Source: CAG-791 sp002390025
GTDB lineage: Bacteria > Bacillota > Clostridia > Lachnospirales > Lachnospiraceae
Reading direction: 5' to 3'
DNA: 64,000 nucleotides
Assembly: GCA_946543465.1 (NCBI GenBank)
Contig: CAMNLR010000160.1
Coordinates: forward strand, 6,132 to 70,131
Both the position numbers and the translations under genes were made by a program. Positions 28,343 to 35,377 of the stretch are shown here, in pieces. The notes below the pieces were generated by a model that worked only from the letters and a program-made list of their open reading frames with translations, was not told the DNA's origin and searched no databases. Each line of letters opens with the position of its first letter. Position 1 is the first letter of the stretch.

Positions 28343-29770
28343 CTAATTCTGCACACCGTGATGCGCGGGTTCGCTGTCGAACTGCAGGGGCCGGATGTCG
28401 TATCCGTGGTCGAGAAGCCAGGGAATGAGGTATTTCATGGCATTGACGGTATATTCCTTGGTGTCGTGACACAGGACGACGCAGGTGTCCTGATTGGGGA
28501 GATTGGAGGTGATGTTGTTGATGACCATGTTCATATCTCCCTCTGAACCGCCGTCTCCGCTGGAAATATTCCAGTCAAAATACTGAAAGCCCTTCTGCTG
28601 AGCCTGCTCCGTCAGCAGGGTCATGATGCCGGGAGTGTAACTGGCACTGATGCTGTTGGAACTGCCGCCCGCAAAGCGCATGAGGTTTGTGGTGTGCCCC
28701 GTCTGCCTCTGTACGATTTCCTGCATCTGGTCAATATCCTTCCAGAAGGCCTTGTCATCCGAGTAGATCTTTTCAAAATCATGGGTGAGGGTGTGGATGC
28801 CGACGCTGTTTCCTGCGGCATCTTCTTTTTTGATCATGTCCTCATAGGCTGGAAAAGCCCCTGTCACGAAGAAGGTGACCTGTACGCCGTAGCGGTCCAG
28901 CGTCTCCAGCAGCTCTTCCGTGTAGGGCCCCGGACCGTCGTCGAAAGTCAGATAGACGATCTTGCCTTGAGCGTCGGGATCGTCGATATTGATCTCCGGA
29001 AAATCCTTGCCGGTTTTCTCCTTGTAGCTCGTATCGTAGGGGATATCTCTGTAGACGACGCTTTCATTGCCCGCGCTGTCTGAGACCCTGTAGCAGATCC
29101 GGTCCTCCGTGATGGTGCGGCTGACCTGCTCCGTCAGATCCCCGTCCCGGTCGTCGGAGGCGGAAAAACCCTCTTCCTCATATTCCTGCCAGGGCATGAC
29201 GACATAGTCCTCCTTGTGGTCCAGTGTGATGACGGGGGGAACCTTGTCTTTTCCCTTGAAAAAACGCCGGATTCCGGACACCAGAAGAATGGCGCACAGA
29301 AGAAACATAACAATGAGCGCAGCGAGAGAGAGAAGCCTGCGGATCCTGTTTCTGCGGCGCCTGGCGGAAGCCGGTCTGGAGCCCCGGCGCTGCGGGGAAG
29401 CATTCCCGCGGTTCTGCCTTGCGGCAGGAGCAGTCCTGCGGGCAGACTGCTTTCGGCGATCCTGTGAAGGGCTGCTTTCGGACGGCCTTTTTTGTGACGA
29501 TCTGGCGCCGTCCTTCCTGGCCTGCGGGGAAGCACTGGAGCTCTTCCTGCCCTGCGGGGAGGCACTGGCGCTCTTCCTGCCCTGTGAGGAAGCACTGACG
29601 CTCTTCCTGGCCTGCACAGGGATCATATCGATCTGCCTGCCCTGTGAGGAGCCCCTGCTTCCCTGTACGCTTTGTCCGGAAGCACGGCTGCCTGCCTTCG
29701 CTGCCTGCGAGGCCTGCTCTCTGTTATCTTTGTTCTGCGCGGCAGGATTGTCGGTGGTCGTCTTATTCAA
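28343..29770 (-). CDS. Membrane-anchored polysaccharide deacetylase (NodB fold)
   Basis: Likely removes acetyl groups from a cell-wall polymer such as peptidoglycan. The 475-residue protein has an unusual basic Ser/Arg/Lys/Gln-rich cytoplasmic tail (1-145) with four copies of a roughly 10-residue repeat of the type QGRKSASASP (about 63-96), one membrane helix (146-166), a bacterial Ig-like/DUF5011-type domain (about 178-245, ASDDRDGDLT) and a NodB domain with TFDDGPG (275-281; Asp277-Asp278) and metal ligands His326 and His330 in HTLTH. Translation starts at TTG 29770 with a GAGGAA site. The tail makes it longer than typical deacetylases. No partner gene is adjacent. Confidence 0.9.
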   Translation of the reverse strand: MNKTTTDNPAAQNKDNREQASQAAKAGSRASGQSVQGSRGSSQGRQIDMIPVQARKSVSASSQGRKSASASPQGRKSSSASPQARKDGARSSQKRPSESSPSQDRRKQSARRTAPAARQNRGNASPQRRGSRPASARRRRNRIRRLLSLAALIVMFLLCAILLVSGIRRFFKGKDKVPPVITLDHKEDYVVMPWQEYEEEGFSASDDRDGDLTEQVSRTITEDRICYRVSDSAGNESVVYRDIPYDTSYKEKTGKDFPEINIDDPDAQGKIVYLTFDDGPGPYTEELLETLDRYGVQVTFFVTGAFPAYEDMIKKEDAAGNSVGIHTLTHDFEKIYSDDKAFWKDIDQMQEIVQRQTGHTTNLMRFAGGSSNSISASYTPGIMTLLTEQAQQKGFQYFDWNISSGDGGSEGDMNMVINNITSNLPNQDTCVVLCHDTKEYTVNAMKYLIPWLLDHGYDIRPLQFDSEPAHHGVQN

Positions 29771-29800
29771 TGGAGTTTCCTCTTATCTGATCAGTGCCTT

Positions 29801-29833
29801 AAAAAACACGTCCGTACCGGAGTACGGACGTGT
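29801..29833 (-). terminator. Terminator after the DUF937 gene
   Basis: On the minus strand ACACGTCCGTAC pairs perfectly with GTACGGACGTGT around TCCG and is followed by six T. Confidence 0.88.
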
Positions 29834-29908
29834 AAAGCATTACGGATGCCTGTGTTTTACAGCTTTGGTCATCGTTCCGCGGGTTTTTGGTGGTTCGTGA
29901 AAAATGCT

Positions 29909-30532
29909 TTATTGTTTCGAAGCAGACAGAAGAAGGCTGAGCAGTTCCGTGCCGTCGATGCGGCCGTCGCCGTCTTTGTCCAGAGGGTTGGCAGGAGCCT
30001 GAGGTGCTTCTTCTTTGCCGCCGCCGAGCAGGGAACCGAAGATTCCGCCGCCGGTAAGCAGGGAGGCCAGAGGATTCGCGGGCTTCTGCGCGGCAGCTGC
30101 CTGTGCGGCATTGGCTTCCGCCGCATTGGCCTCAGCTGCATTGGAGACGCCGCTCATAAGGCCGGGCGCCAGGATCGACAGAACCTGGTGGACCTGGTCT
30201 GTGCCCAGGCCGGTCTGTGTGGACAGATCCTGTGTGACGGCGTTCTCTTTCCTGCCGAGAATGTGATGGATGATCTTGGCACCGTCTTCTTCATCCGCAT
30301 CCTTGAGCTGCAGGTCCATGCTGTTATTGTTTTTATGCTGAGAGAGCGCACCGAGCAGGGACAGAGCGCCGTTCCCGGAGGAAGCGTTTTGTGTCATATA
30401 CTTGATTAGGATCGGAAGAGCAAGCATGACAAGCTTCTGGATTTGCTTGCTGGAAAGTCCTGTTTTCCCTGAAACAGAGTTGACAGATGATTGAGACAAC
30501 ATAGTCCCTGCCAATAAACTGAGCAGATTCAT
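29909..30532 (-). CDS. DUF937 protein with C-terminal EF-hand-like motif
   Basis: A 207-residue protein. Residues 1-130 match the look of DUF937/YidB-like proteins: hydrophobic repeats, QIQKLVMLALPILIKYMTQNAS, and TGLGTDQVHQVLSILAPGLMSG. A low-complexity linker with repeats of AAEAN (about 132-150) and a Gly/Leu segment follow, then a single calcium-binding loop DKDGDGRIDGTE near residue 190. EF-hands usually act in pairs, so a single loop suggests dimerisation or a structural role. Its function is unknown. ATG 30532 has a GGGAGG site, and an own terminator follows, so it is probably monocistronic. Confidence 0.72.
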   Translation of the reverse strand: MNLLSLLAGTMLSQSSVNSVSGKTGLSSKQIQKLVMLALPILIKYMTQNASSGNGALSLLGALSQHKNNNSMDLQLKDADEEDGAKIIHHILGRKENAVTQDLSTQTGLGTDQVHQVLSILAPGLMSGVSNAAEANAAEANAAQAAAAQKPANPLASLLTGGGIFGSLLGGGKEEAPQAPANPLDKDGDGRIDGTELLSLLLSASKQ

Positions 30533-30718
30533 GAGATCCTCCCTTCAATACTTCAAGACTCATCCGCAGGTATTGTACAGTGAAGAAAAAACAGCGGGTC
30601 GTGGTAACCGCGAAAGAGCCTGCAACTGTACCTGTGGCTCTATTGTATAACATTTTCGCCCGTACCGCGAGTTTTTCCGAATCAAAACAAAGGATGCGAA
30701 AACAGCAGAATACTTTGG

Positions 30719-30913
30719 TATAATGGAATAAACAGCGAGCCAAGCGGCTGCAAATGCCGAGCTGGCTCGGGCATTTGCAGACATTTGGCGAGCGTCCACA
30801 CATGAGCATGGAGGGCTTTTTTGCGAGGAAGGAGCAAAAAAGACCGGGAATGCGAATGTGTGGAGCGTGTCGAAAGCGCGCAAGCGCGCCGGCACGCGGG
30901 GTTTATTCCATTA
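30719..30913 (+). ncRNA. Candidate structured RNA or folded repeat element, full copy
   Basis: Begins at an extended -10 box TGGTATAAT. Three nested hairpins follow: first, GCCAA/TTGGC (30739/30785) enclosing CTGCAAATGCC/GGCATTTGCAG; second, TCCACACAT (30795) with ATGTGTGGA (30856), enclosing CTTTTTTGC/GCAAAAAAG; third, GCGTG/CACGC (30865/30893) enclosing GCGCGC-AA-GCGCGC. TAATGGAATAAAC (30721) and GTTTATTCCATTA (30901) bracket the whole as 13-bp inverted repeats, partly inside the promoter. It could be a small RNA or a palindromic mobile element; no known family is recognised. Confidence 0.5.
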
Positions 30914-30920
30914 TTAACAG

Positions 30921-30984
30921 GACAGCGAGCCAAGCGGCTGCAAATGCCGAGCTGGCTCGGGCATTTGCAGACATTTGGCGAGCG
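30921..30984 (+). repeat. Partial second copy of the structured element, before udp
   Basis: Repeats the first about 63 bases of the element (the first hairpin) without change from ACAGCGAGCC to GGCGAGCG, then stops about 30 bases before the udp start, so it would lie in the udp leader. Confidence 0.75.
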
Positions 30985-31015
30985 ATGTATTTTCAGTGTG
31001 GGGGAGGGTATAAAA

Positions 31016-31897
31016 ATGATCAATTACTCAGCGGATGTGACGAAACAGTACCATACCCAGGTCGGGACCGGGGATGTGGGGCGCTATGTCCTGATGCCCG
31101 GCGACCCCAAGCGCTGTGCCAAAATAGCCCGCTATTTTGACAATGCCGAGCAGGTTGCGGACAGCCGGGAATATGTGACCTGGACCGGAACCCTGGACGG
31201 AGTAATGGTGAGCGCAACCTCATCGGGAATCGGCGGGCCCTCGACGGCAATCGCCATGGAGGAGCTGAGCCTGTGCGGCGTGGATACCTTTGTCCGGGTC
31301 GGTACCTGCGGTGGTATACAGCCGGAAGTAAAGAGCGGCGACCTGGTGATCGCGACCGGTGCGGTCCGGATGGAAGGCACATCGAGGGAGTATGCTCCGA
31401 TTGAATTCCCCTCCGTGGCGGACCTGCAGGTGACAAATGCCCTTGTCGCAGCGGCCAGGAAGCTGGGCTTCGCAGACGGAAAAGAGACAGATCCTGTGAC
31501 CGGCATGCTAAAGGGTGCAGAGGCGCCGGCGGGGGAGGGAAGGCAGGATGTAACTCCTGTACTGCTTCCTGCCTATCATGTCGGTGTCGTCCAGTGCAAG
31601 GATTCCTTCTTCGGCCAGCATGAACCTGAGAAAATGCCTGTGTCCTATGAACTTCTCAATAAGTGGGAAGCCTGGAAGAGAATGGGATGCCTTGCCTCCG
31701 AAATGGAATCCGCCGCCATGTTTATCGTGGCCGCAAAGCTGCGGGCCAGAGCGGGTACCTGTCTGATGGTGGCGGCAAACCAGGAGCGCGAGAAACTGGG
31801 CCTGTACAATCCGATCGCCCGGGATACAGACCAGGCGATCCGAACCGGAATCGAGGCAGTGCGGGCCCTGATCCGGGCAGACCAGGGCAGATCATAA
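31016..31897 (+). CDS. udp: Uridine phosphorylase
   Basis: Phosphorolysis of uridine to uracil and ribose-1-phosphate. A 293-residue nucleoside phosphorylase-I family protein with MPGDPKRCAKIA near the start, TSSGIGGPSTAIAMEEL, RVGTCGGIQPEVKSGDLVIA and the purine/pyrimidine pocket segment SEMESAAMF. ATG 31016 has a GGGGGAGGG site and matches the family start; an in-frame extension to 30821 only translates the repeat element. Cytidine deaminase follows, so the pair would salvage cytidine and uridine. Other members of the family (deoxyadenosine/inosine) cannot be fully excluded. Confidence 0.9.
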   Translation: MINYSADVTKQYHTQVGTGDVGRYVLMPGDPKRCAKIARYFDNAEQVADSREYVTWTGTLDGVMVSATSSGIGGPSTAIAMEELSLCGVDTFVRVGTCGGIQPEVKSGDLVIATGAVRMEGTSREYAPIEFPSVADLQVTNALVAAARKLGFADGKETDPVTGMLKGAEAPAGEGRQDVTPVLLPAYHVGVVQCKDSFFGQHEPEKMPVSYELLNKWEAWKRMGCLASEMESAAMFIVAAKLRARAGTCLMVAANQEREKLGLYNPIARDTDQAIRTGIEAVRALIRADQGRS

Positions 31898-31930
31898 AAA
31901 AGAGCCGTGAAGGAATCCGCAGGGCTCTTT
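31898..31930 (+). terminator. Weak terminator-like hairpin after udp
   Basis: AAAGAGCC pairs with GGCTCTTT about 15 bases later; the T run is only three bases, so read-through into cdd is likely. Confidence 0.4.
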
Positions 31931-31975
31931 CACGGAGCTGTTTACGGACTTTCATTTAGGGATGGAGATTGGGCC

Positions 31976-32398
31976 ATGGATGAAAAAATGATCAGAAAAC
32001 TGATAGAGACAGCTGCGGCACAGCGTCAGTATTCCTATGCACCCTATTCCGAATACAGGGTGGGCGCAGCGCTTCTCACCAAAGACGGGAGAATATTCAC
32101 CGGATGCAACATCGAAAATGCCGCCTATGGACCGTCCATGTGCGCAGAGCGCACGGCGATCTTCAAGGCGGTCAGTGAGAATGTGCGGGTTTTCGAAGCT
32201 ATTTGTGTTGTCGGCGGAAGAGGGGATGCCCCATCGGACTTTTCCGTTCCCTGCGGTGTATGCAGGCAGGTAATGGCGGAATTCTGCGAGCCCTCCTTCA
32301 AAATCATCGTGGCAAAGGACCCGGAGAATTTCGAACTGTACACGCTGGACGATCTGCTGCCGAAGAGCTTCGGACCGGAGAATCTGAAAACCTGCTGA
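31976..32398 (+). CDS. cdd: Cytidine deaminase
   Basis: Converts cytidine and deoxycytidine to uridine and deoxyuridine. The 140-residue protein is the short tetrameric Gram-positive form. It shows YAPYSEYRVGAALL, GCNIENAAYGPSMCAERTA with the zinc cysteine and catalytic glutamate, and PCGVCRQVMAEF with the other two zinc cysteines. ATG 31976 follows GGAG at a normal distance. Its product feeds the uridine phosphorylase encoded just upstream. Confidence 0.95.
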   Translation: MDEKMIRKLIETAAAQRQYSYAPYSEYRVGAALLTKDGRIFTGCNIENAAYGPSMCAERTAIFKAVSENVRVFEAICVVGGRGDAPSDFSVPCGVCRQVMAEFCEPSFKIIVAKDPENFELYTLDDLLPKSFGPENLKTC

Positions 32399-32475
32399 TG
32401 GCAGAAAGGCAGGGCAGAAGCGGAACACAGCTCATGGAACATAGCTCATTGCCCGGCAGCCGGTATGCAGATCAC

Positions 32476-32775
32476 TCAGCCCTCGACGATCAGGTAGCGG
32501 CCGTCTCCCACGGGAAAGACCTCTGCAGCGGCAAGGATGTCCTCACCTTCCACATCGGTGCCCACTTCTTCAAAATACTGCTTTACCTCTCGCTTGGATT
32601 TTGCGACGACAGCAAAGCACATTTCCAGGAAGTCTGCGGCCTCCTCCGGTGTCGATGCCACCTTTTCGGGGAAGAGCTGGAGCTGTTTTTCCAGAAAACA
32701 GGCCAGAACTGCGGCGTCATAATCGGGATGTGAGAAGCCGGCGGATTTTTTGGTCGATGTTTTTTTCTGTGCCAT
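32476..32775 (-). CDS. Small conserved hypothetical protein
   Basis: A 99-residue soluble protein, family not recognised. It begins with a basic Lys/Ser/Thr-rich stretch (residues 2-12), followed by a helical segment (HPDYDAAVLACFLEKQLQLF) and a second half rich in Glu and Val ending in VFPVGDGRYLIVEG. There is no signal peptide or membrane helix. ATG 32775 is used because AAAGGA lies 7 bases upstream and the in-frame extension to 32868 would read through the 20-bp repeat array. It lies convergent with cdd and next to that array. Confidence 0.6.
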   Translation of the reverse strand: MAQKKTSTKKSAGFSHPDYDAAVLACFLEKQLQLFPEKVASTPEEAADFLEMCFAVVAKSKREVKQYFEEVGTDVEGEDILAAAEVFPVGDGRYLIVEG

Positions 32776-33258
32776 GGCAGTCCTTTCAACTATACGGGTG
32801 CGGAAACAATCTGCAGGTATGAAGACAGTTATGCATGTATGAATATAATAATACGGGTGTAAATACAATTACACAGGTGTGAAAATAATTATGCGGGTGT
32901 AAATACAATTACGCGGGTGTGAATAAATTTATGCGGGCGCATATATAAATGAAGTGAAGTGATAATTTTATTATAGGGATGCCCTTATTTCTTTGCAAGG
33001 AAAAGAGTCCCTGTGCGGGGGCGGTCCGGCTTCTGCGGCGGATGCCGGCAGCGGTGGGATCTGAATGCGCGGAGCCGGCACGGGGGGATTTTCCTTTACA
33101 TATGGGGGCGGGCGGATACAATGAATAGTAGGAATGACGGCATAGTTGGCTGCGGGAAAATGCATCCTGCACATGAGGAGCATGTGTTGAAGCTCTGACG
33201 AGCGGTATGCAAGGGTGTATTATGAGAGAGCGACAGACTGAATGAGAGGAGGATGACC
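32776..33258. other. Intergenic region with 20-bp tandem array
   Basis: Upstream of both the small minus-strand gene and degV. It carries the array at 32792-32950; the remaining 300 bases show no convincing promoter or gene. Confidence 0.6.
32792..32950. repeat. 20-bp tandem repeat, eight degenerate copies
   Basis: Eight contiguous units of 20 bp (one of 19), approximate consensus AYRCGGGTGTRAATAMAATT. Units 4, 6 and 7 are the most alike (ATACGGGTGTAAATACAATT, ATGCGGGTGTAAATACAATT, ACGCGGGTGTGAATAAATTT). It lies 17 bases upstream of the small gene at 32775. Confidence 0.85.
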
Positions 33259-34128
33259 ATGGGAATCACGATCATCACGGATTCAGGAAGTGATATCAAA
33301 CAGGAAACTGCCGCGAAGTGGGGGATCAGAGTACTTCCCCTGATGGTCCGTTTTGGAGAGGAGGAGTTTCTGGATGATGTAACTCTGACAGCCGATCAGA
33401 TGTACGAGAGGATGATCAGGACAGGGGAGCTGCCGAAGACGGGCCAGGTGCCGCCTTATATTTTTGAACTGGCTTTCAGGGATGAAGTGGGGAAGGGAAA
33501 TACCGTGATCTGCATCACGACTTCCTCGGGCATGTCCGGCTGCTATCACAGCGCCTGCATAGCGGCGAGGCATTTTCCCGGAAAGGTCACGGTGATCGAC
33601 AGCCTGAATGTCTGCGCGTCTCTGTATGTACTCGTCCGCTATGCGGAGGGACTTGTCAGGATGGGCAGGTCACACGAGGAGATCGTCCATCGTCTTGAGA
33701 GAGATAAACACCGCCTTCATGTGATTTCCCTGGTGGATACCCTTGATTATGTCCGCAGGGGCGGAAAAATTTCCACGGCCAAGGCCCTTGCCGGCAGTCT
33801 TCTTCGCATCAAGCCCATCATAACGGCGGATGAGGAGGGAAAAGTCAAAGTGATCGGCAAAGGCAGGGGGGAACTCAATGCCTACAGACTCTTTTCCCAG
33901 CTGGTCGAGGAAACCGGAGGGATTGATTTTTCACTGCCGGTCTGCATGGCTTATTCAGGCCTCTCGGATGAAAACATGCGCAGATATATGGGAAAAGAGG
34001 CCGCCCTGTTTAAGGGGTGGGAGAGAGAGGTGCATGTGATGCAGTTCGGAGCGACCGTAGGCACTTATTCCGGACCGGATGCTTTTGCCATCGGATTTTT
34101 CCACAAGCGGACCGCGTCATCTCCGTGA
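33259..34128 (+). CDS. DegV-family fatty-acid-binding protein
   Basis: DegV (FakB-like) proteins carry a fatty acid to the FakA kinase so that it can enter phospholipid synthesis. The 289-residue protein has the amino-terminal ITDSGSDI motif, TSQVPP-type TGQVPPYIF, ITTSSGMSGCYHSA and the central DTLDYVRRGGKIS helix-turn that lies on the lipid pocket. ATG 33259 is preferred to 33253 because GAGGAGG directly abuts the latter. No fakA is seen in the window, so the kinase must be elsewhere. Confidence 0.9.
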   Translation: MGITIITDSGSDIKQETAAKWGIRVLPLMVRFGEEEFLDDVTLTADQMYERMIRTGELPKTGQVPPYIFELAFRDEVGKGNTVICITTSSGMSGCYHSACIAARHFPGKVTVIDSLNVCASLYVLVRYAEGLVRMGRSHEEIVHRLERDKHRLHVISLVDTLDYVRRGGKISTAKALAGSLLRIKPIITADEEGKVKVIGKGRGELNAYRLFSQLVEETGGIDFSLPVCMAYSGLSDENMRRYMGKEAALFKGWEREVHVMQFGATVGTYSGPDAFAIGFFHKRTASSP

Positions 34129-34196
34129 CAGACTCCTATACAGGCACTCCTATGCGGGGGAGGCGTTTTTTGACAGAGAGAAAAAGGCAATAGTCA

Positions 34197-35132
34197 ATGA
34201 ATACAAGTCTTGTTTTAATGAGCAAGTTGGTCTCCATGATGATCATCGCAGCTGTCGGACTGATGACGATCCGGATCGGTCTTCTGGATGAACGGGACAG
34301 GCGTCAGCTTGCCAAGCTCAGTCTGTATGTGCTGCAGCCATGTCTGATCGTCAAGTCTTTTCAGATTGAACTGACGCAGGAAAGGCTGATGGGATTCGGA
34401 CTGGCAGTGGTTTTCGCAGGCCTGGTCCACATCGGATTTATCTTCGCCGCAGAGATTCTGGAGAGGATCGGCCTGATTGATGCCGTTGAAGAGCTGACAA
34501 TCGTTTACACAAACTGCGGCAACCTGATTCTTCCGATCGTCAGCATGACGCTGGGATCGGAGATGACTTTCTATGCCAGTGCGTTTCCGATCTTTTTCAA
34601 CATCCTGTTCTGGACCCACGGGGTCAGCCGGATGAGCGGGGGCGGTTTTGACTGGCGGAAACTGGTTTTTAATTCCAATATCATCGCCCTGCTGACGGGT
34701 CTGCTGCTCATGCTTCTGCAGATTCCGATTCCGGGCGTTTTGAAGACCTCCATAGATATGTTTTCCGATATGCTGGGCCCCACGTCCATGCTTGTCATCG
34801 GCATGACAATGGCAGGTGCTGATTACAAGGGGATGCTGTCCTACAAAAAGGCTTATCTGGTGATCTTCTTGAGACTGATCGGATTTCCCCTCATGGCAAT
34901 CGCAGTCCTGCGCCTGAGCGGCTTCCTGACCAGGCATCCCGAGTATATTCCGATTCTGCGCGTGTCCTTTATGGCTGTCGCCGCACCTCCCGCAGCAAAC
35001 GTTGCCCAGGTGGCGGTCATCTATGACAGGCATCCGGCCAAGGCGGGATTTTACAACATTCTGGGAATGCTCCTGTGTGTATTCACCATGCCGCTGATCG
35101 ATTATATTTATGCCATTGTTTTTGCGACGTAA
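34197..35132 (+). CDS. AEC-family (auxin efflux carrier-like) transporter
   Basis: A 311-residue membrane protein with about ten hydrophobic segments in two five-helix halves, typical for the AEC family of secondary carriers for malate and other organic anions. Family landmarks are LSLYVLQPCLIVKSF in helix 2, the NCGNLILPIV block and AAPPAANVAQVAVIYD near the carboxyl end. The substrate cannot be deduced. It follows degV by 68 bases on the same strand. Confidence 0.85.
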   Translation: MNTSLVLMSKLVSMMIIAAVGLMTIRIGLLDERDRRQLAKLSLYVLQPCLIVKSFQIELTQERLMGFGLAVVFAGLVHIGFIFAAEILERIGLIDAVEELTIVYTNCGNLILPIVSMTLGSEMTFYASAFPIFFNILFWTHGVSRMSGGGFDWRKLVFNSNIIALLTGLLLMLLQIPIPGVLKTSIDMFSDMLGPTSMLVIGMTMAGADYKGMLSYKKAYLVIFLRLIGFPLMAIAVLRLSGFLTRHPEYIPILRVSFMAVAAPPAANVAQVAVIYDRHPAKAGFYNILGMLLCVFTMPLIDYIYAIVFAT

Positions 35133-35185
35133 CCCCGGGTCCATACCCGGAAAAAAGACGGGCAAAGGTACTGTGTTCTCCCTCA

Positions 35186-35208
35186 TTTTTCATCGCGCAG
35201 TATCCGGG
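35186..35208. repeat. TTCATCGCG motif, copy 1
   Basis: TTCATCGCGCAGTATCCGGG resembles two other intergenic sequences at 55551-55575 and 56443-56467. Short, so chance is possible. Confidence 0.35.
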
Positions 35209-35292
35209 CCTTCCGCCTCCGGATAGGCGTCCGATTCAGGAAATCCGCAGGCGGCGCAAAGAACCATAGGCGGGTCCTGAATTTTTGCAATT

Positions 35293-35350
35293 AAAAAAGC
35301 GGCAGCAGACTGAGATCAATCGTTTGGACGATCCGGCCTGCTGCCGCTTT
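35293..35350. terminator. Terminator between the AEC gene and scpA, stronger on minus
   Basis: AAAGCGGCAGCAG pairs perfectly with CTGCTGCCGCTTT; the minus direction ends in six T, the plus direction in CTTTCTGT. Confidence 0.85.
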
Positions 35351-35377
35351 CTGTATCAAATTTGTATTAAATAGGGG

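Larger units (their letters stand above)
30533..31015. other. Intergenic region with structured repeat element
   Basis: Between the minus-strand DUF937 gene and udp. It holds a possible extended -10 promoter for the DUF937 gene (minus, TGTTATACA at about 30644-30652), the complete structured element at 30719-30913 and a partial copy at 30921-30984. No protein-coding gene is supported. Confidence 0.7.

Noticed and set aside
30821..31015. Amino-terminal extension of uridine phosphorylase by 65 codons
   Set aside because: It would translate the structured repeat element; the ribosome site and family alignment place the start at 31016.
32792..32950. CRISPR array
   Set aside because: The repeats are directly adjacent, degenerate and lack spacers; no cas genes are in the window.
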